Numbered from the stretch's first letter, positions 1 through 8,247 are shown. The stretch is 64,000 nucleotides of DNA from Phocicoccus pinnipedialis (GCF_903994035.1 NZ_CAJEWB010000007.1:1-64000); one strand, 5' to 3'. Translations and numbers: made by a program. The notes: generated from the sequence alone by a model not told the origin.

Positions 1-97
1 GAGAGGCCACACCTGTTCCCATGCCGAACACAGAAGTTAAGCTCTCCAGCGCCGATGGTAGTTGGGGTTTCCCTGCGAGAGTAGGACGCTGCTAGGC
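1..97 (+). rRNA. rrf: 5S ribosomal RNA, 3' portion (partial)
   Basis: The first bases match the conserved body of bacterial 5S rRNA: the CACACCTGTTCCCATGCCGA block, the GAAGTTAAGCTC block and the closing GTAGGACGCTGCTAGGC. The 5' end lies before the window, so this is the tail of an rRNA operon running into the window. No tRNA gene follows it; the next element is a terminator at 136-159. The exact 3' end is placed by similarity to the usual 5S terminus and could be off by a few bases. Confidence 0.95.
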
Positions 98-135
98 AAT
101 ACATAATAAATATTATGGATGCGATGAGCCGCATT

Positions 136-159
136 GAGACCGAAAGGTCTCTTTTTTTT
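136..159 (+). terminator. Rho-independent terminator of the rRNA operon
   Basis: GAGACC-GAAA-GGTCTC forms a perfect 6-bp stem closed by a stable GAAA tetraloop and is followed by eight T. It ends only 20 bases before the tsaE start codon. Confidence 0.85.
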
Positions 160-179
160 ATATAAAATGAGGTGTTATC

Positions 180-638
180 TTGAAACTTATAATGAATTCT
201 TTATCAGATACATTGTCTTTTGGTATCCGTTTAGGTAAACGACTATTACCTGGTATGGTTATTTTACTTGAAGGTGATTTAGGTGCAGGCAAAACGACAC
301 TGTCACAAAGTATAGGTAAGGGTCTTGATGTTAAGCGTCATATGACTAGTCCTACATTTAATATCATTAAGACTTATAAAGGTAAGTATAAAATTCATCA
401 TATGGATTGTTATCGTCTTGAAGGTAGCGACGAGGATCTAGGATTTGATGAGTATTTCAATGATGAAGATATTGCTCTTGTGGAGTGGTATACTTTTATT
501 GAGGATTATTTACCTAAGGAGTTTCTTCATGTCTCGATTGGTTATGTTGATGAATCAACACGTGAGATTGTGTTAACTCCTGTTGGTGATAAGTATATTG
601 AGTTAGTTGGTGAACTAAATGAAAACACTGTTAATTGA
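180..638 (+). CDS. tsaE: tRNA t6A biosynthesis ATPase TsaE
   Basis: TsaE is the P-loop ATPase of the bacterial TsaBDE complex, which transfers threonylcarbamoyl to A37 of ANN-decoding tRNAs in the cytoplasm. The 152-residue length is typical. Walker A is at residues 32-40 (GDLGAGKTT). A conserved H-x-D-x-Y-R segment lies near residues 74-79 and a V-E-W motif at 101-103. The start is TTG, 5 bases after GAGGTG (169-174). It overlaps tsaB by 20 bases and heads a tightly packed four-gene run. No clear promoter fits between the rRNA terminator and the start, so read-through from the rRNA operon or a promoter overlapping the terminator is possible. Confidence 0.95.
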   Translation: MKLIMNSLSDTLSFGIRLGKRLLPGMVILLEGDLGAGKTTLSQSIGKGLDVKRHMTSPTFNIIKTYKGKYKIHHMDCYRLEGSDEDLGFDEYFNDEDIALVEWYTFIEDYLPKEFLHVSIGYVDESTREIVLTPVGDKYIELVGELNENTVN

Positions 639-1263
639 TACATCTGATCAGGTATTATCTATAGCTATTACTGATGATATTATATTAGCTGAAATTAATA
701 TAAATATTAAAAGAACACATTCAGAGACTTTAATGCCTTATATCAGTCAGCTTTTAAAGATGACGAATTTGAAGAAAAGTGAATTAGAGTGTATAGTCGT
801 TTCTAATGGTCCTGGATCTTATACAGGAGTTAGAATTGGAGTCACAGTAGCGAAAACGCTTGCTGTTGCTTTAAACATTCCTATCTTTACTGTATCGAGT
901 CTTTTTGTTATGGCTGCTAGCTTTCGTGGTGTAGTTGCGCCAGTAATTGATGCCCGTAGAGGCAACATCTATGGTGCGGTCTATGAATTAGATGGAGATT
1001 CTTTTGTTACATTAAAAGAGCCGGTGTATTTATCTTTTGAAGAGTTTAATAAGTCAGTAATGGAAATGGGTGCGACAGTTATTGCGAATACTTCCTTAAA
1101 ACAAAACTTTGAAGGTAATATGACGCATGTGATGAGTCGTATTGGGAATGTCGTGAACTATATGGACGCTCTTAATGAAGTGGATGCTCATAGTGTGGTG
1201 CCAGATTACCTTAGGATATCGGAGGCTGAACGCAATTGGATAGAATCAACATCCGAAAAATGA
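619..1263 (+). CDS. tsaB: tRNA t6A biosynthesis protein TsaB
   Basis: TsaB is the ASKHA-fold scaffold that dimerises with TsaD in t6A synthesis. The protein begins with the family's L-x-I-D-T-S strand and carries the S-N-G-P-G-S-Y-T-G-V-R-x-G segment at residues 62-74, which marks the TsaB/YeaZ family. The 214 residues are slightly below the usual 220-230. ATG start inside the end of tsaE (20-base overlap), consistent with translational coupling; its own end overlaps rimI by 28 bases. Confidence 0.93.
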   Translation: MKTLLIDTSDQVLSIAITDDIILAEININIKRTHSETLMPYISQLLKMTNLKKSELECIVVSNGPGSYTGVRIGVTVAKTLAVALNIPIFTVSSLFVMAASFRGVVAPVIDARRGNIYGAVYELDGDSFVTLKEPVYLSFEEFNKSVMEMGATVIANTSLKQNFEGNMTHVMSRIGNVVNYMDALNEVDAHSVVPDYLRISEAERNWIESTSEK

Positions 1264-1691
1264 TGTTAGACGATATTGATGATGTTCATAAAATAGAAGA
1301 AGAAGCATTTCCATTAACGACATGGAAGAAAGAGACATATATCCATGAAGTGACGCTTAATAACTTTGCGCATTACTTTGTTCTTGAAAAAGATAAAGAA
1401 ATTATCGGCTACATTGGTATGTGGATGGTTATTGACGATGGACAGATTACGACAATAGCTGTGAAGAGAGAGCAGCAGGGTAAAGGGTATGCAAAGCAGT
1501 TATTGAACTTTGCGATGGACTATATGCAACCACCAGTGAAAAGGGTGTCGCTTGAAGTGAACGTTAAAAATAAGAGTGCAATCAATCTGTACGAATCACT
1601 CGGATTTCTCTACGGTGGAATCAGAAAAGATTATTATGGTCCAGGTATGGATGCACATGTAATGTGGGTGAACTTAGATGAAAGACATTAA
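1236..1691 (+). CDS. rimI: Ribosomal protein S18 alanine N-acetyltransferase (GNAT)
   Basis: A GNAT-fold acetyltransferase that in this family acetylates the N-terminal alanine of S18, though low-GC homologues are often annotated only by position. The acetyl-CoA motif I-A-V-x-x-x-x-Q-G-x-G-Y-A lies at residues 74-86 and the C-terminal N-x-x-A-I-x-L-Y-E-x-L-G-F block is present. Length 151 is typical. The TTG start is set by GGAGG at 1221-1225. It sits between tsaB and tsaD and overlaps both, the standard Firmicutes order. Confidence 0.88.
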   Translation: MDRINIRKMMLDDIDDVHKIEEEAFPLTTWKKETYIHEVTLNNFAHYFVLEKDKEIIGYIGMWMVIDDGQITTIAVKREQQGKGYAKQLLNFAMDYMQPPVKRVSLEVNVKNKSAINLYESLGFLYGGIRKDYYGPGMDAHVMWVNLDERH

Positions 1692-2697
1692 AATCTTATC
1701 GATTGAGACGAGCTGTGATGAGACTGCAGCGAGTGTGATTCAAAATGGTAACGAAGTACTTTCAAACATCGTTGTAAGCCAGATAGAGAGTCATAAACGC
1801 TTTGGTGGAGTTGTTCCTGAGGTAGCGAGCAGACATCACGTAGAATCTATTACAGTCGTTATTGAAGAAGCGATGAAAGAAGCAAATCTAGCTCCAAGTG
1901 ATCTAGATGCAGTTGCTGTGACTTATGGACCAGGACTAATTGGTGCTTTGCTTATCGGTTTAAATGCGGCGAAAGCATTTGCATTTGCATATGATTTGCC
2001 ACTAATTCCTGTTCACCATATTGCAGGACACATCTATGCAAATCAATTAGAGCATGAATTGCAATTCCCGCTTGTCGCACTGATTGTCTCAGGTGGACAT
2101 ACAGAGCTCATTAAGATGGAGCAACACCTAGACTTTACAGTTCTTGGAGAGACGAGAGATGATGCAGTAGGAGAGGCTTATGACAAAGTTGCACGTGTAT
2201 TAGGTCTATCATATCCAGGAGGACCTGAAATTGATCGACTTGCTAAAGAAGGTGAGGACACGTTCAACTTCCCACGTGCGTTCCTAAATAAAGATAGCTT
2301 CGACTTTAGTTTTAGCGGACTAAAATCAGCGGTCATCAACACACTCCACAACGAACGTCAGAAGAACAATCCGATTAACGAAGCGAATGTTGCTCGAAGC
2401 TTCCAAGAGAGTGTTATAGATGTACTCACTGAGAAGACAATCGATGCAATTAAAACTGAAGGCGTTAAAGAGTTAATTGTTGCAGGTGGGGTAGCAGCGA
2501 ATAGTGGATTAAGAACACGCTTTGAAAATTTAAGTAAAGAACATGATTTTAATTTATACATTCCTGCTCTTAAATACTGCACAGACAACGCGGCAATGAT
2601 AGGTGCAGTTGCCTATGAATTATATCAAAAAAAACACTTTGCAGATCTCGATCTAAATGGACAAAATTATATAGATATTGAAGAGTTTAGCTTCTAA
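1678..2697 (+). CDS. tsaD: tRNA t6A threonylcarbamoyltransferase TsaD
   Basis: TsaD (formerly Gcp) is the catalytic metalloprotein of the t6A complex. Metal ligands H114 and H118 are in the HIAGH motif. The N-terminal S-I-E-T-S-C-D-E-T signature (residues 8-16), the S-G-G-H-T phosphate motif and the C-terminal A-G-G-V-A-A-N block with the later T-D-N-A-A-M-I-G are all intact. The 339-residue length is standard. ATG start overlapping rimI by 14 bases. It is the last gene of the run and is followed by a weak terminator-like hairpin (2706-2750), then the DnaA-box cluster. Confidence 0.97.
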   Translation: MKDIKILSIETSCDETAASVIQNGNEVLSNIVVSQIESHKRFGGVVPEVASRHHVESITVVIEEAMKEANLAPSDLDAVAVTYGPGLIGALLIGLNAAKAFAFAYDLPLIPVHHIAGHIYANQLEHELQFPLVALIVSGGHTELIKMEQHLDFTVLGETRDDAVGEAYDKVARVLGLSYPGGPEIDRLAKEGEDTFNFPRAFLNKDSFDFSFSGLKSAVINTLHNERQKNNPINEANVARSFQESVIDVLTEKTIDAIKTEGVKELIVAGGVAANSGLRTRFENLSKEHDFNLYIPALKYCTDNAAMIGAVAYELYQKKHFADLDLNGQNYIDIEEFSF

Positions 2698-2705
2698 TAT
2701 TATAG

Positions 2706-2750
2706 ATACCTTCCTTGGTTAATTCGTTTAACTTTGGAAGGTATTTTGTT
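2706..2750 (+). terminator. Terminator-like hairpin after tsaD
   Basis: ATACCTTCC and GGAAGGTAT form a 9-bp stem with a long loop that can itself pair partly, followed by TTTTGTT. The long loop makes it weaker than the other terminators in the window. Confidence 0.6.
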
Positions 2751-2765
2751 GAAAATATAGAATGT

Positions 2766-2779
2766 AGAACATACGTTTC
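2766..2779. promoter_or_regulatory. LexA/DinR-like box 1
   Basis: AGAACATACGTTTC matches the Gram-positive LexA consensus CGAACRNRYGTTYC at all but the first base. No coding start lies downstream on either strand before the flanking convergent genes end, so its target is unclear. Confidence 0.45.
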
Positions 2780-2818
2780 ATTCTTTAAAGATCCTTTACG
2801 CTCTTTTCATGTCAAGAC

Positions 2819-2832
2819 AGAACATACGTTTT
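2819..2832. promoter_or_regulatory. LexA/DinR-like box 2, abutting the first DnaA box
   Basis: The core GAACATACGTTT is identical to that of box 1, 53 bases downstream, with the consensus final C replaced by T. Its last bases run into the first DnaA box at 2831. The exact 12-base repetition makes chance less likely than for one site alone. Confidence 0.4.
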
Positions 2833-2968
2833 ATCCACAGATGTGGATAACTTGTTAATAACTATGTGGGTAATCTATAATTAAATGGGGATAACTGTGT
2901 GGATAACTCTGCTTTTTGTGGATAAACTAGTTGAAAAGCGTTAAAATCAACATTTACCATGTGTATAA
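2831..2968. promoter_or_regulatory. DnaA-box cluster between tsaD and the ABC-F gene
   Basis: Five nonamers match TTATNCACA exactly on one strand or the other: 2831-2839 (+), and reverse-strand copies at 2842-2850, 2898-2906, 2917-2925 and 2960-2968. Two more differ at one position: 2865-2873 and 2886-2894. The first pair forms a perfect palindrome with a 2-base centre. The stretch has no ORF of substance. From established knowledge, Bacillus subtilis has DnaA-box clusters away from oriC that bind DnaA stably and damp initiation; as I recall one lies between gcp (tsaD) and ydiF (ABC-F), exactly this position. Confidence 0.85.
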
Positions 2969-3008
2969 CTTAAAAGCGAACATATTGTCTAAAAAAAAGA
3001 ACTTGATG

Positions 3009-4940
3009 TTAATCAAGTTCAAGTTCGGCTAAGCGTTCGACTGCTGATTCCCATGCGTGCATTGCATATTCTAGGTTATCAGTAAGTGTAGTTAGGTGTT
3101 CATTAAGCGAATCTAGTTTTTCATAATCGTTAAAAACCTCAGGATCAGTCATCTTGATTTCAATCTTTTCAATCTCAGCTTCTAAATCATGAATTTTATT
3201 TTCTTCAGCATCTCGTTCACGTTGAATTTTTTGAATTTCAGAACGACGACGTTTTTGCTCTTCGTAATCTATATTCACTTTATTTTTCTCTTCAACTTCA
3301 ACTATCATTTCGGCATTTTCTTCAGCGATTCGCTCTTCTTTCTTATGGAGATAGTAGTCATAGTCTCCATTGACAAGAAATACTTTGTCTTGATCAATTT
3401 CCATCACTCTGTTCGCTATTTTACTGATAAAGTAACGGTCGTGTGAGACGACGATTAGTGTACCAGGATAATCGAGAAGCGCTTGTTCTAATACTTCTTT
3501 ACTGCTAATATCCAAATGGTTTGTAGGCTCATCGAGAATTAACAAGTTGTTCTTCTCTAGCATCAGTTTTGAAATTTGAATTCTCGCTTTTTCTCCACCG
3601 CTCAAGTTATTCACACGCTTCATAGCGTCATCTTGAGAGAATAAGAATTGACCAAGAACGCTGCGTACATCTTTTTCTGACATGTGCGGATATTCTTCCC
3701 ATAATTCTTCTAAAACTGTATTGTTTGATGAAAACTCAGCCTGCTTCTGGTCATAGTATCCTATCGAAACGTTAGTACCGTAAAGTATATCTCCGCTAAT
3801 GACCGGAATTAATTTTGCAATTGTCTTTATAAGTGTTGATTTACCAATACCATTTGGTCCAAGGATCGCAAGTCGATCATTTTTCTCAACATGAAAATTT
3901 AAATGCTCAGTTAATATGAGATTATTGTAACCAATTGTAAGATCATTCACTCGGAGAACGTCATTTCCACTTTCTCTCTCTATATCAAAATGGAAGCTTG
4001 CTTTTCTATAATCATAATCTGGACGATCCATGACATGCATGTGTTCCAGCATTTTACGCCTACTTTTAGCCATACCACTCGTTGATGCTCTCGCAATGTT
4101 TTTCTCAACAAAAGTTTCGAGTCTTTTGATTTCTTTTTGCTGAGCTTCATAGAGCTTCATTTGCTTCTTGTAAATCTCATCTTTAGCTTTCATGTAATTC
4201 GAATAATTACCGTGATAGACAGTTCCTTTACCGTACTCAATCTCGTATATAGAATCAACGATCTGATCTAAGAAATAACGGTCGTGGGAAATAATTACAA
4301 TCGCACCTGTATATCTCCTTAAGTATGCTTCTAACCATTCGACTGTCTCTAAGTCTAAGTGGTTAGTAGGCTCGTCTAAAAGTAGCACATCAGGTCGTTC
4401 TAAGAGCAATTTACCTAATGCGAGACGTGTTTTTTGACCACCAGAGAATTCATTGATGTTTCTATCTAAATCAGACAATTCAAAATTGAGCCCAGTTAAT
4501 ACTGTTTTAATTTCCACATCGATGATATAACCATGGTGTGTTTCAAAGTATGACTGCAATGATTCAAATTCTTTTATCTTATTATCGTAATCAGGATCTG
4601 TGTATTCATGCTCTGCAAGCCATTCAGTAACTGCATCCATCTTTTCTTTTACTTTTAATACGTCACTGAAAGCAGACTCCATCTCACTCCGAACAGTAGC
4701 ATCACTGTCTAAAGTCATCTGTTGAGATAAATACCCAACTGTCATGCCTCTAGGTGTTGAGATAATTCCTTCATATGAAAGGTCACCTGCCATCATGCGC
4801 ATGAGCGTCGTTTTACCTGCACCATTCTTACCGACAATACCTGTTGTAGTGCCTGATTTTATCTCTAAATTAATACCATGTATGATATCTGTACCACTAA
4901 AATGTTTGCTCACATTTTGGAGTTGCATAACGATCATCAT
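3009..4940 (-). CDS. ABC-F family ATP-binding protein (YdiF type)
   Basis: Soluble duplicated ABC ATPase without membrane segments; ABC-F proteins act on the ribosome (translation factors or antibiotic protection). First Walker A G-x-N-G-A-G-K-T-T near residue 36 with signature FSGGQ; second Walker A G-P-N-G-I-G-K-S-T with signature LSGGE, and L-D-E-P-T-N-H-L-D in both halves. A basic inter-domain linker and a charged C-terminal coiled coil (last ~90 residues) follow the YdiF pattern. I place the start at ATG 4940, 5 bases after GTGAGGT; a GTG at 4952 falls inside that binding site. It converges with tsaD. Neighbour order suggests a housekeeping rather than acquired resistance ABC-F. Confidence 0.9.
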   Translation of the reverse strand: MMIVMQLQNVSKHFSGTDIIHGINLEIKSGTTTGIVGKNGAGKTTLMRMMAGDLSYEGIISTPRGMTVGYLSQQMTLDSDATVRSEMESAFSDVLKVKEKMDAVTEWLAEHEYTDPDYDNKIKEFESLQSYFETHHGYIIDVEIKTVLTGLNFELSDLDRNINEFSGGQKTRLALGKLLLERPDVLLLDEPTNHLDLETVEWLEAYLRRYTGAIVIISHDRYFLDQIVDSIYEIEYGKGTVYHGNYSNYMKAKDEIYKKQMKLYEAQQKEIKRLETFVEKNIARASTSGMAKSRRKMLEHMHVMDRPDYDYRKASFHFDIERESGNDVLRVNDLTIGYNNLILTEHLNFHVEKNDRLAILGPNGIGKSTLIKTIAKLIPVISGDILYGTNVSIGYYDQKQAEFSSNNTVLEELWEEYPHMSEKDVRSVLGQFLFSQDDAMKRVNNLSGGEKARIQISKLMLEKNNLLILDEPTNHLDISSKEVLEQALLDYPGTLIVVSHDRYFISKIANRVMEIDQDKVFLVNGDYDYYLHKKEERIAEENAEMIVEVEEKNKVNIDYEEQKRRRSEIQKIQRERDAEENKIHDLEAEIEKIEIKMTDPEVFNDYEKLDSLNEHLTTLTDNLEYAMHAWESAVERLAELELD

Positions 4941-5023
4941 TTTTAACCTCACTTTAGAATAATATTACATCATTTCAGATAAGTTTTCGACATATAAAAA
5001 TTCACATAAATGGTCTGCGGTTT

Positions 5024-5034
5024 ATGGTATAATT
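5024..5034 (+). promoter_or_regulatory. Extended -10 promoter of rex
   Basis: TGGTATAAT at 5026-5034 is an extended -10 element about 30 bases before the rex start. Upstream TTCACA (5002-5007) is too far away to be a normal -35. I see no Rex operator (TTGTGA-N6-TCACAA type) here. Confidence 0.5.
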
Positions 5035-5063
5035 GGAGAACAAGATGTATGAGGTGATACCGG

Positions 5064-5696
5064 TTGTCAAAAAAACGCAAAATTCCTAATGCTACATTGA
5101 ATCGATTACCGCTTTACTTTAAGTATTTTAAACAAAGTGAAAGCAATGGTGTAGACAGAGTATCCTCTAGAGAGATTAGTGAGGCACTTGATATCGATTC
5201 GGCTACAATTCGTCGAGATTTTTCATATTTTGGAGAACTGGGACGTAAAGGTTATGGTTATAATGTTCGTGCACTAGTAAAGTTCTTTTCAGAACAGGTG
5301 CAGGGTACAGGATTAAAACATGTTATTTTAGTCGGTACAGGAAACCTTGGAAGTGCACTTTTAAACTACAAATTTACAAATATTCATGATAAAATGAGTA
5401 TCATAGCAGCATTTGATAATAAGGATTCTATCATCGGAAATGTAATCAACGAGGTAGAAGTCTTACACACAGATAAATTAGAAGAAGTAATCAAAGATCA
5501 TCACGCAGAAGTTGCGATTCTTACTGTTCCAGGTGAAGCGGGAGTTAAAATTGCTGAACGCCTTGAGGCTGCAGGCATTAAAGGGATTCTAAACTTCACT
5601 CCAGAAAAGTTAGAAGTTTCAAAAAAGGTAACGGTTCACAACATCGATTTAGGTGTTGAGATGCAAGCTTTATTATTCTATATGAAGCATAAATAA
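5064..5696 (+). CDS. rex: Redox-sensing transcriptional repressor Rex
   Basis: Rex is a homodimeric repressor that releases DNA when NADH/NAD+ rises, controlling fermentative and respiratory genes. An N-terminal winged helix (residues 1-80, with S-A-T-I-R-R-D-F near 46-53) is followed by a Rossmann domain with G-T-G-N-L-G at 91-96. The 210-residue length is typical. The TTG start is supported by GAGGTGAT (5051-5058), 5 bases upstream. It is followed 15 bases later by tatA in the same direction, so rex and tatA may be co-transcribed. Confidence 0.95.
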   Translation: MSKKRKIPNATLNRLPLYFKYFKQSESNGVDRVSSREISEALDIDSATIRRDFSYFGELGRKGYGYNVRALVKFFSEQVQGTGLKHVILVGTGNLGSALLNYKFTNIHDKMSIIAAFDNKDSIIGNVINEVEVLHTDKLEEVIKDHHAEVAILTVPGEAGVKIAERLEAAGIKGILNFTPEKLEVSKKVTVHNIDLGVEMQALLFYMKHK

Positions 5697-5711
5697 CAGA
5701 GGAGGATGATT

Positions 5712-5951
5712 ATGAGCATTCTATTACCAGCAACGCTTATGGTTCCAGCACCAATTAGCTTGATTATAATTGCTGCGATTGCATTATTAATTTTCGGACC
5801 AACAAAATTGCCACAACTTGGTCGTTCAGTAGGTACAACGTTTAAAGAATTTAAGGCTGGCTTCAATGGGTTAAATGATGAAGAAGAAGAAGAGCCTAAA
5901 AAACTTGAAGAAGTTAGCACAGTTAAATCAGAAGATAAAGTAACAAAATAA
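5712..5951 (+). CDS. tatA: Twin-arginine translocase subunit TatA
   Basis: Pore-forming TatA of the minimal TatAC export system. One N-terminal membrane helix (about residues 12-28) ends in the F-G-P motif, followed by an amphipathic helix and an acidic/basic tail rich in E and K. The second ATG (5712) is chosen because AGGAGG (5699-5705) sits right against the upstream ATG at 5706; this gives 79 residues, normal for TatA. It pairs with tatC 50 bases downstream, but a terminator-like hairpin lies between them. Confidence 0.93.
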   Translation: MSILLPATLMVPAPISLIIIAAIALLIFGPTKLPQLGRSVGTTFKEFKAGFNGLNDEEEEEPKKLEEVSTVKSEDKVTK

Positions 5952-5961
5952 TGATTATCTG

Positions 5962-5986
5962 AGGTGGCCATGGCCACCTTTTTTTT
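5962..5986 (+). terminator. Hairpin with T run between tatA and tatC
   Basis: AGGTGGCCA-TGGCCACCT is a perfect 18-base palindrome followed by eight T. In an otherwise co-directional tat pair it would act as a partial terminator, lowering tatC relative to tatA. The tatC ribosome binding site follows immediately (GAGGTGAG, 5991-5998). Confidence 0.8.
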
Positions 5987-6004
5987 CAATGAGGTGAGAA
6001 TTAA

Positions 6005-6763
6005 ATGCATGAAGAAAAAGAAATAATGGAGCACTTAGATGAGTTGCGAAAACGCGTATTATTTACAACGTACTTCTTTGTAGCAGCCATTTTTGTTGGT
6101 TTTTTCTTCGCAAAACCAACCGTGAAATTTTTACAATCAGCACCTTGGACTGACGCAATTGAAATGCATGCATTTAACGTCACCGATCCATTAAAAATAT
6201 ACTTAACTGTTATTGTCGTGATTGCATTTATAATTGTTTCACCGATAATTTTATATCAATTATGGGCATTCGTTTCACCTGGACTTTATGAGAATGAGCG
6301 AAGAGTGACGCTTCTATATATTCCTGTTGCATTCATACTCATGCTCATCGGAATCGTGTTTAGTTATTTCGTATTAGTTCCATATATTATGGAATTTACA
6401 TTCCAACTTTCAATAGATATGGGTATCATTTCAACAATTGGTATCAATGAATATTTCGGATTCTTGATGAGAACAGTGCTACCATTTGGCGCTGTATTTC
6501 AAATGCCCATACTCGTACTATTTTTAACTCAGCTTGGGATTATCACACCAATGAAGTTAAAGAAATATCGTAAATATGCTTACTTTGTACTGTTTGTGAT
6601 CGCAGCAATAATCGCGCCGCCAGATTTAATGACACACGTCTTACTTACAATTCCAATGATTCTATTATATGAAATTAGTATTATTGTTTCGAAAACAGGC
6701 TACAAGCGATACTTAAAATCAGAAGAAAAAGCACTATTACAATCATTAGAGGAGGATGAGTAA
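6005..6763 (+). CDS. tatC: Twin-arginine translocase subunit TatC
   Basis: Polytopic TatC, the receptor for twin-arginine signal peptides. The cytoplasmic N-terminus has the family signature E-H-L-D-E-L-R-K-R (residues 9-17), six hydrophobic segments follow, and the conserved S-P-G-L-Y-E-x-E loop lies near residues 90-98. Length 252 is typical. ATG start, 6 bases after GAGGTGAG. The stop overlaps the start of the GH32-like gene (TAATG), implying coupling. Confidence 0.95.
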   Translation: MHEEKEIMEHLDELRKRVLFTTYFFVAAIFVGFFFAKPTVKFLQSAPWTDAIEMHAFNVTDPLKIYLTVIVVIAFIIVSPIILYQLWAFVSPGLYENERRVTLLYIPVAFILMLIGIVFSYFVLVPYIMEFTFQLSIDMGIISTIGINEYFGFLMRTVLPFGAVFQMPILVLFLTQLGIITPMKLKKYRKYAYFVLFVIAAIIAPPDLMTHVLLTIPMILLYEISIIVSKTGYKRYLKSEEKALLQSLEEDE

Positions 6764-8247
6764 TGCAAAGACTTGAGCACATAGATAGTGATATTTTAGA
6801 TAAAAAAGTCAAAGAAGCGATGCATTCTCCTTATCGTCTAAACTATCACGTTCAACCCGTTATTGGTACGATGGGCGCACCGTGTGGATTCTGTTACATC
6901 AACGGGTTATACCATCTTTTTTATGAATGGCAACCGACGACGGAGAATACAAGTGTAACGTATCTTTACCATGTCACCTCTAAAGACTTAGTGGAGTTTC
7001 AAAACGAAGGTGTAAAGGTGCGTCCAAATGATCTGTACGATAGCTATAATATTTACGGTGGAAGTCTGGCAGTTGTAGATAATGTTTTAACGTTATTCTA
7101 CACAGGTATACAAGAGAAAAGTGGCGAATACATCACACATCAACTTGCTGGTGTTGTAGATACGGGCTTTAGAGTTCAGAAAATACCAGCGCCAATCATT
7201 CGTGGTATTCATTCAAAATACAATACGTATTTTAGAAATCCGTTTGTCTTTACTGAAGGTAGTGAAGTGAACTTAATGCTAGGTACTATGAATGATTCTG
7301 AGTTTGGTCGTGCAGTGATGTACCGTGGCGATTCAATTGAAACGCTAGAGTTACTCGGAGAATTAAACACAGGTTATGACATGTTTGGTTATTTTTGGGA
7401 ATCCCCAGAAATTTTCCCGATTGATGATGTGGCAGTTATGATAATAAACCCAAGAGGACTAGATAAATTCAAGAATAATTTTTGGAACATCTATCAGTCT
7501 GGATACATGGTTAACGATTTTGAGTACAACTCACTTTTCGTCGATCATGATGATTTTCACGAATTTGATAATGGATTTGATTTCTATAGACCAATTACAA
7601 CGCTTGATGAAAACAACAAGCGAATCATGATTGCCTCGATGTCAGCGCATGAGTCAGTATACCCAACAGAAAAAGATGGAGTTAAAAACGCTCTGACAAT
7701 TCCACGCGTATTGACTATTAAAGAAGATCGCATCATTCAAACACCACATCCTAACTTAGAGAAATTAAGAAGCGAACCAATTACAGCTTTGGGCTATTTT
7801 GATCAATACCCCAAAAAAATCGCAGATTTCTATGGTGATCAGTACGAATTGAATATTAAATTAAAGGAAGTCGCCACAGACAAATTATCATTTTTATTAA
7901 GAAAGAGTCGCAGAGAAGAAACAATCATACAATATAATGCGGAAAAACAAACAGTCATTTTGGACCGTACATTTAGTGGTGAAGAAATCAATGAGGTTGA
8001 TGGCACAACACGTACTGTTCAATTATTAAGACCACTCGAAAACTTAAGAATTTTTATGGATAAGACAAGTATAGAAGTATTCTTAAATGATGGTGAACAC
8101 ACGATGACTGCACGTATTTTCCCAAGTGAAGATGCTGTAGGTGTAGAGCTTATGACTGAGAGCGGCAATTGTTTAGTTGAAATGACGTATTATAAATTAT
8201 CGAGCACTCATGAATCACCGATAATCACAAGTAGAGACAAAACTTAA
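6763..8247 (+). CDS. GH32-family protein (ScrB/SacA-like) with altered catalytic residues
   Basis: Overall pattern and the 494-residue length match sucrose-6-phosphate hydrolases: the Y-H-L-F-Y motif (50-54), the S-K-D-L-V segment (73-77), W-E-S-P-E (212-216) and a C-terminal beta-sandwich. However the nucleophile motif N-D-P-N-G reads G-A-P-C-G (38-42), so the catalytic Asp is Ala39, and the transition-state R-D-P reads R-N-P (158-160). The acid/base Glu213 is kept although the usual Cys after it is Ser. It is therefore probably not an active invertase; a binding or regulatory role is inference. The reading frame is intact, so it is not simply decaying. It overlaps tatC by one base and precedes an RpiR regulator by 45 bases. 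In Staphylococcus aureus scrB sits in the same broad neighbourhood. Confidence 0.8.
   Translation: MQRLEHIDSDILDKKVKEAMHSPYRLNYHVQPVIGTMGAPCGFCYINGLYHLFYEWQPTTENTSVTYLYHVTSKDLVEFQNEGVKVRPNDLYDSYNIYGGSLAVVDNVLTLFYTGIQEKSGEYITHQLAGVVDTGFRVQKIPAPIIRGIHSKYNTYFRNPFVFTEGSEVNLMLGTMNDSEFGRAVMYRGDSIETLELLGELNTGYDMFGYFWESPEIFPIDDVAVMIINPRGLDKFKNNFWNIYQSGYMVNDFEYNSLFVDHDDFHEFDNGFDFYRPITTLDENNKRIMIASMSAHESVYPTEKDGVKNALTIPRVLTIKEDRIIQTPHPNLEKLRSEPITALGYFDQYPKKIADFYGDQYELNIKLKEVATDKLSFLLRKSRREETIIQYNAEKQTVILDRTFSGEEINEVDGTTRTVQLLRPLENLRIFMDKTSIEVFLNDGEHTMTARIFPSEDAVGVELMTESGNCLVEMTYYKLSSTHESPIITSRDKT

Noticed and set aside
1-180. tRNA cluster after the 5S gene
   Set aside because: No cloverleaf or T-loop sequence between the 5S end and the terminator.
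4981-5063. Rex autoregulatory operator upstream of rex
   Set aside because: No TTGTGA-N6-TCACAA-like dyad is present.
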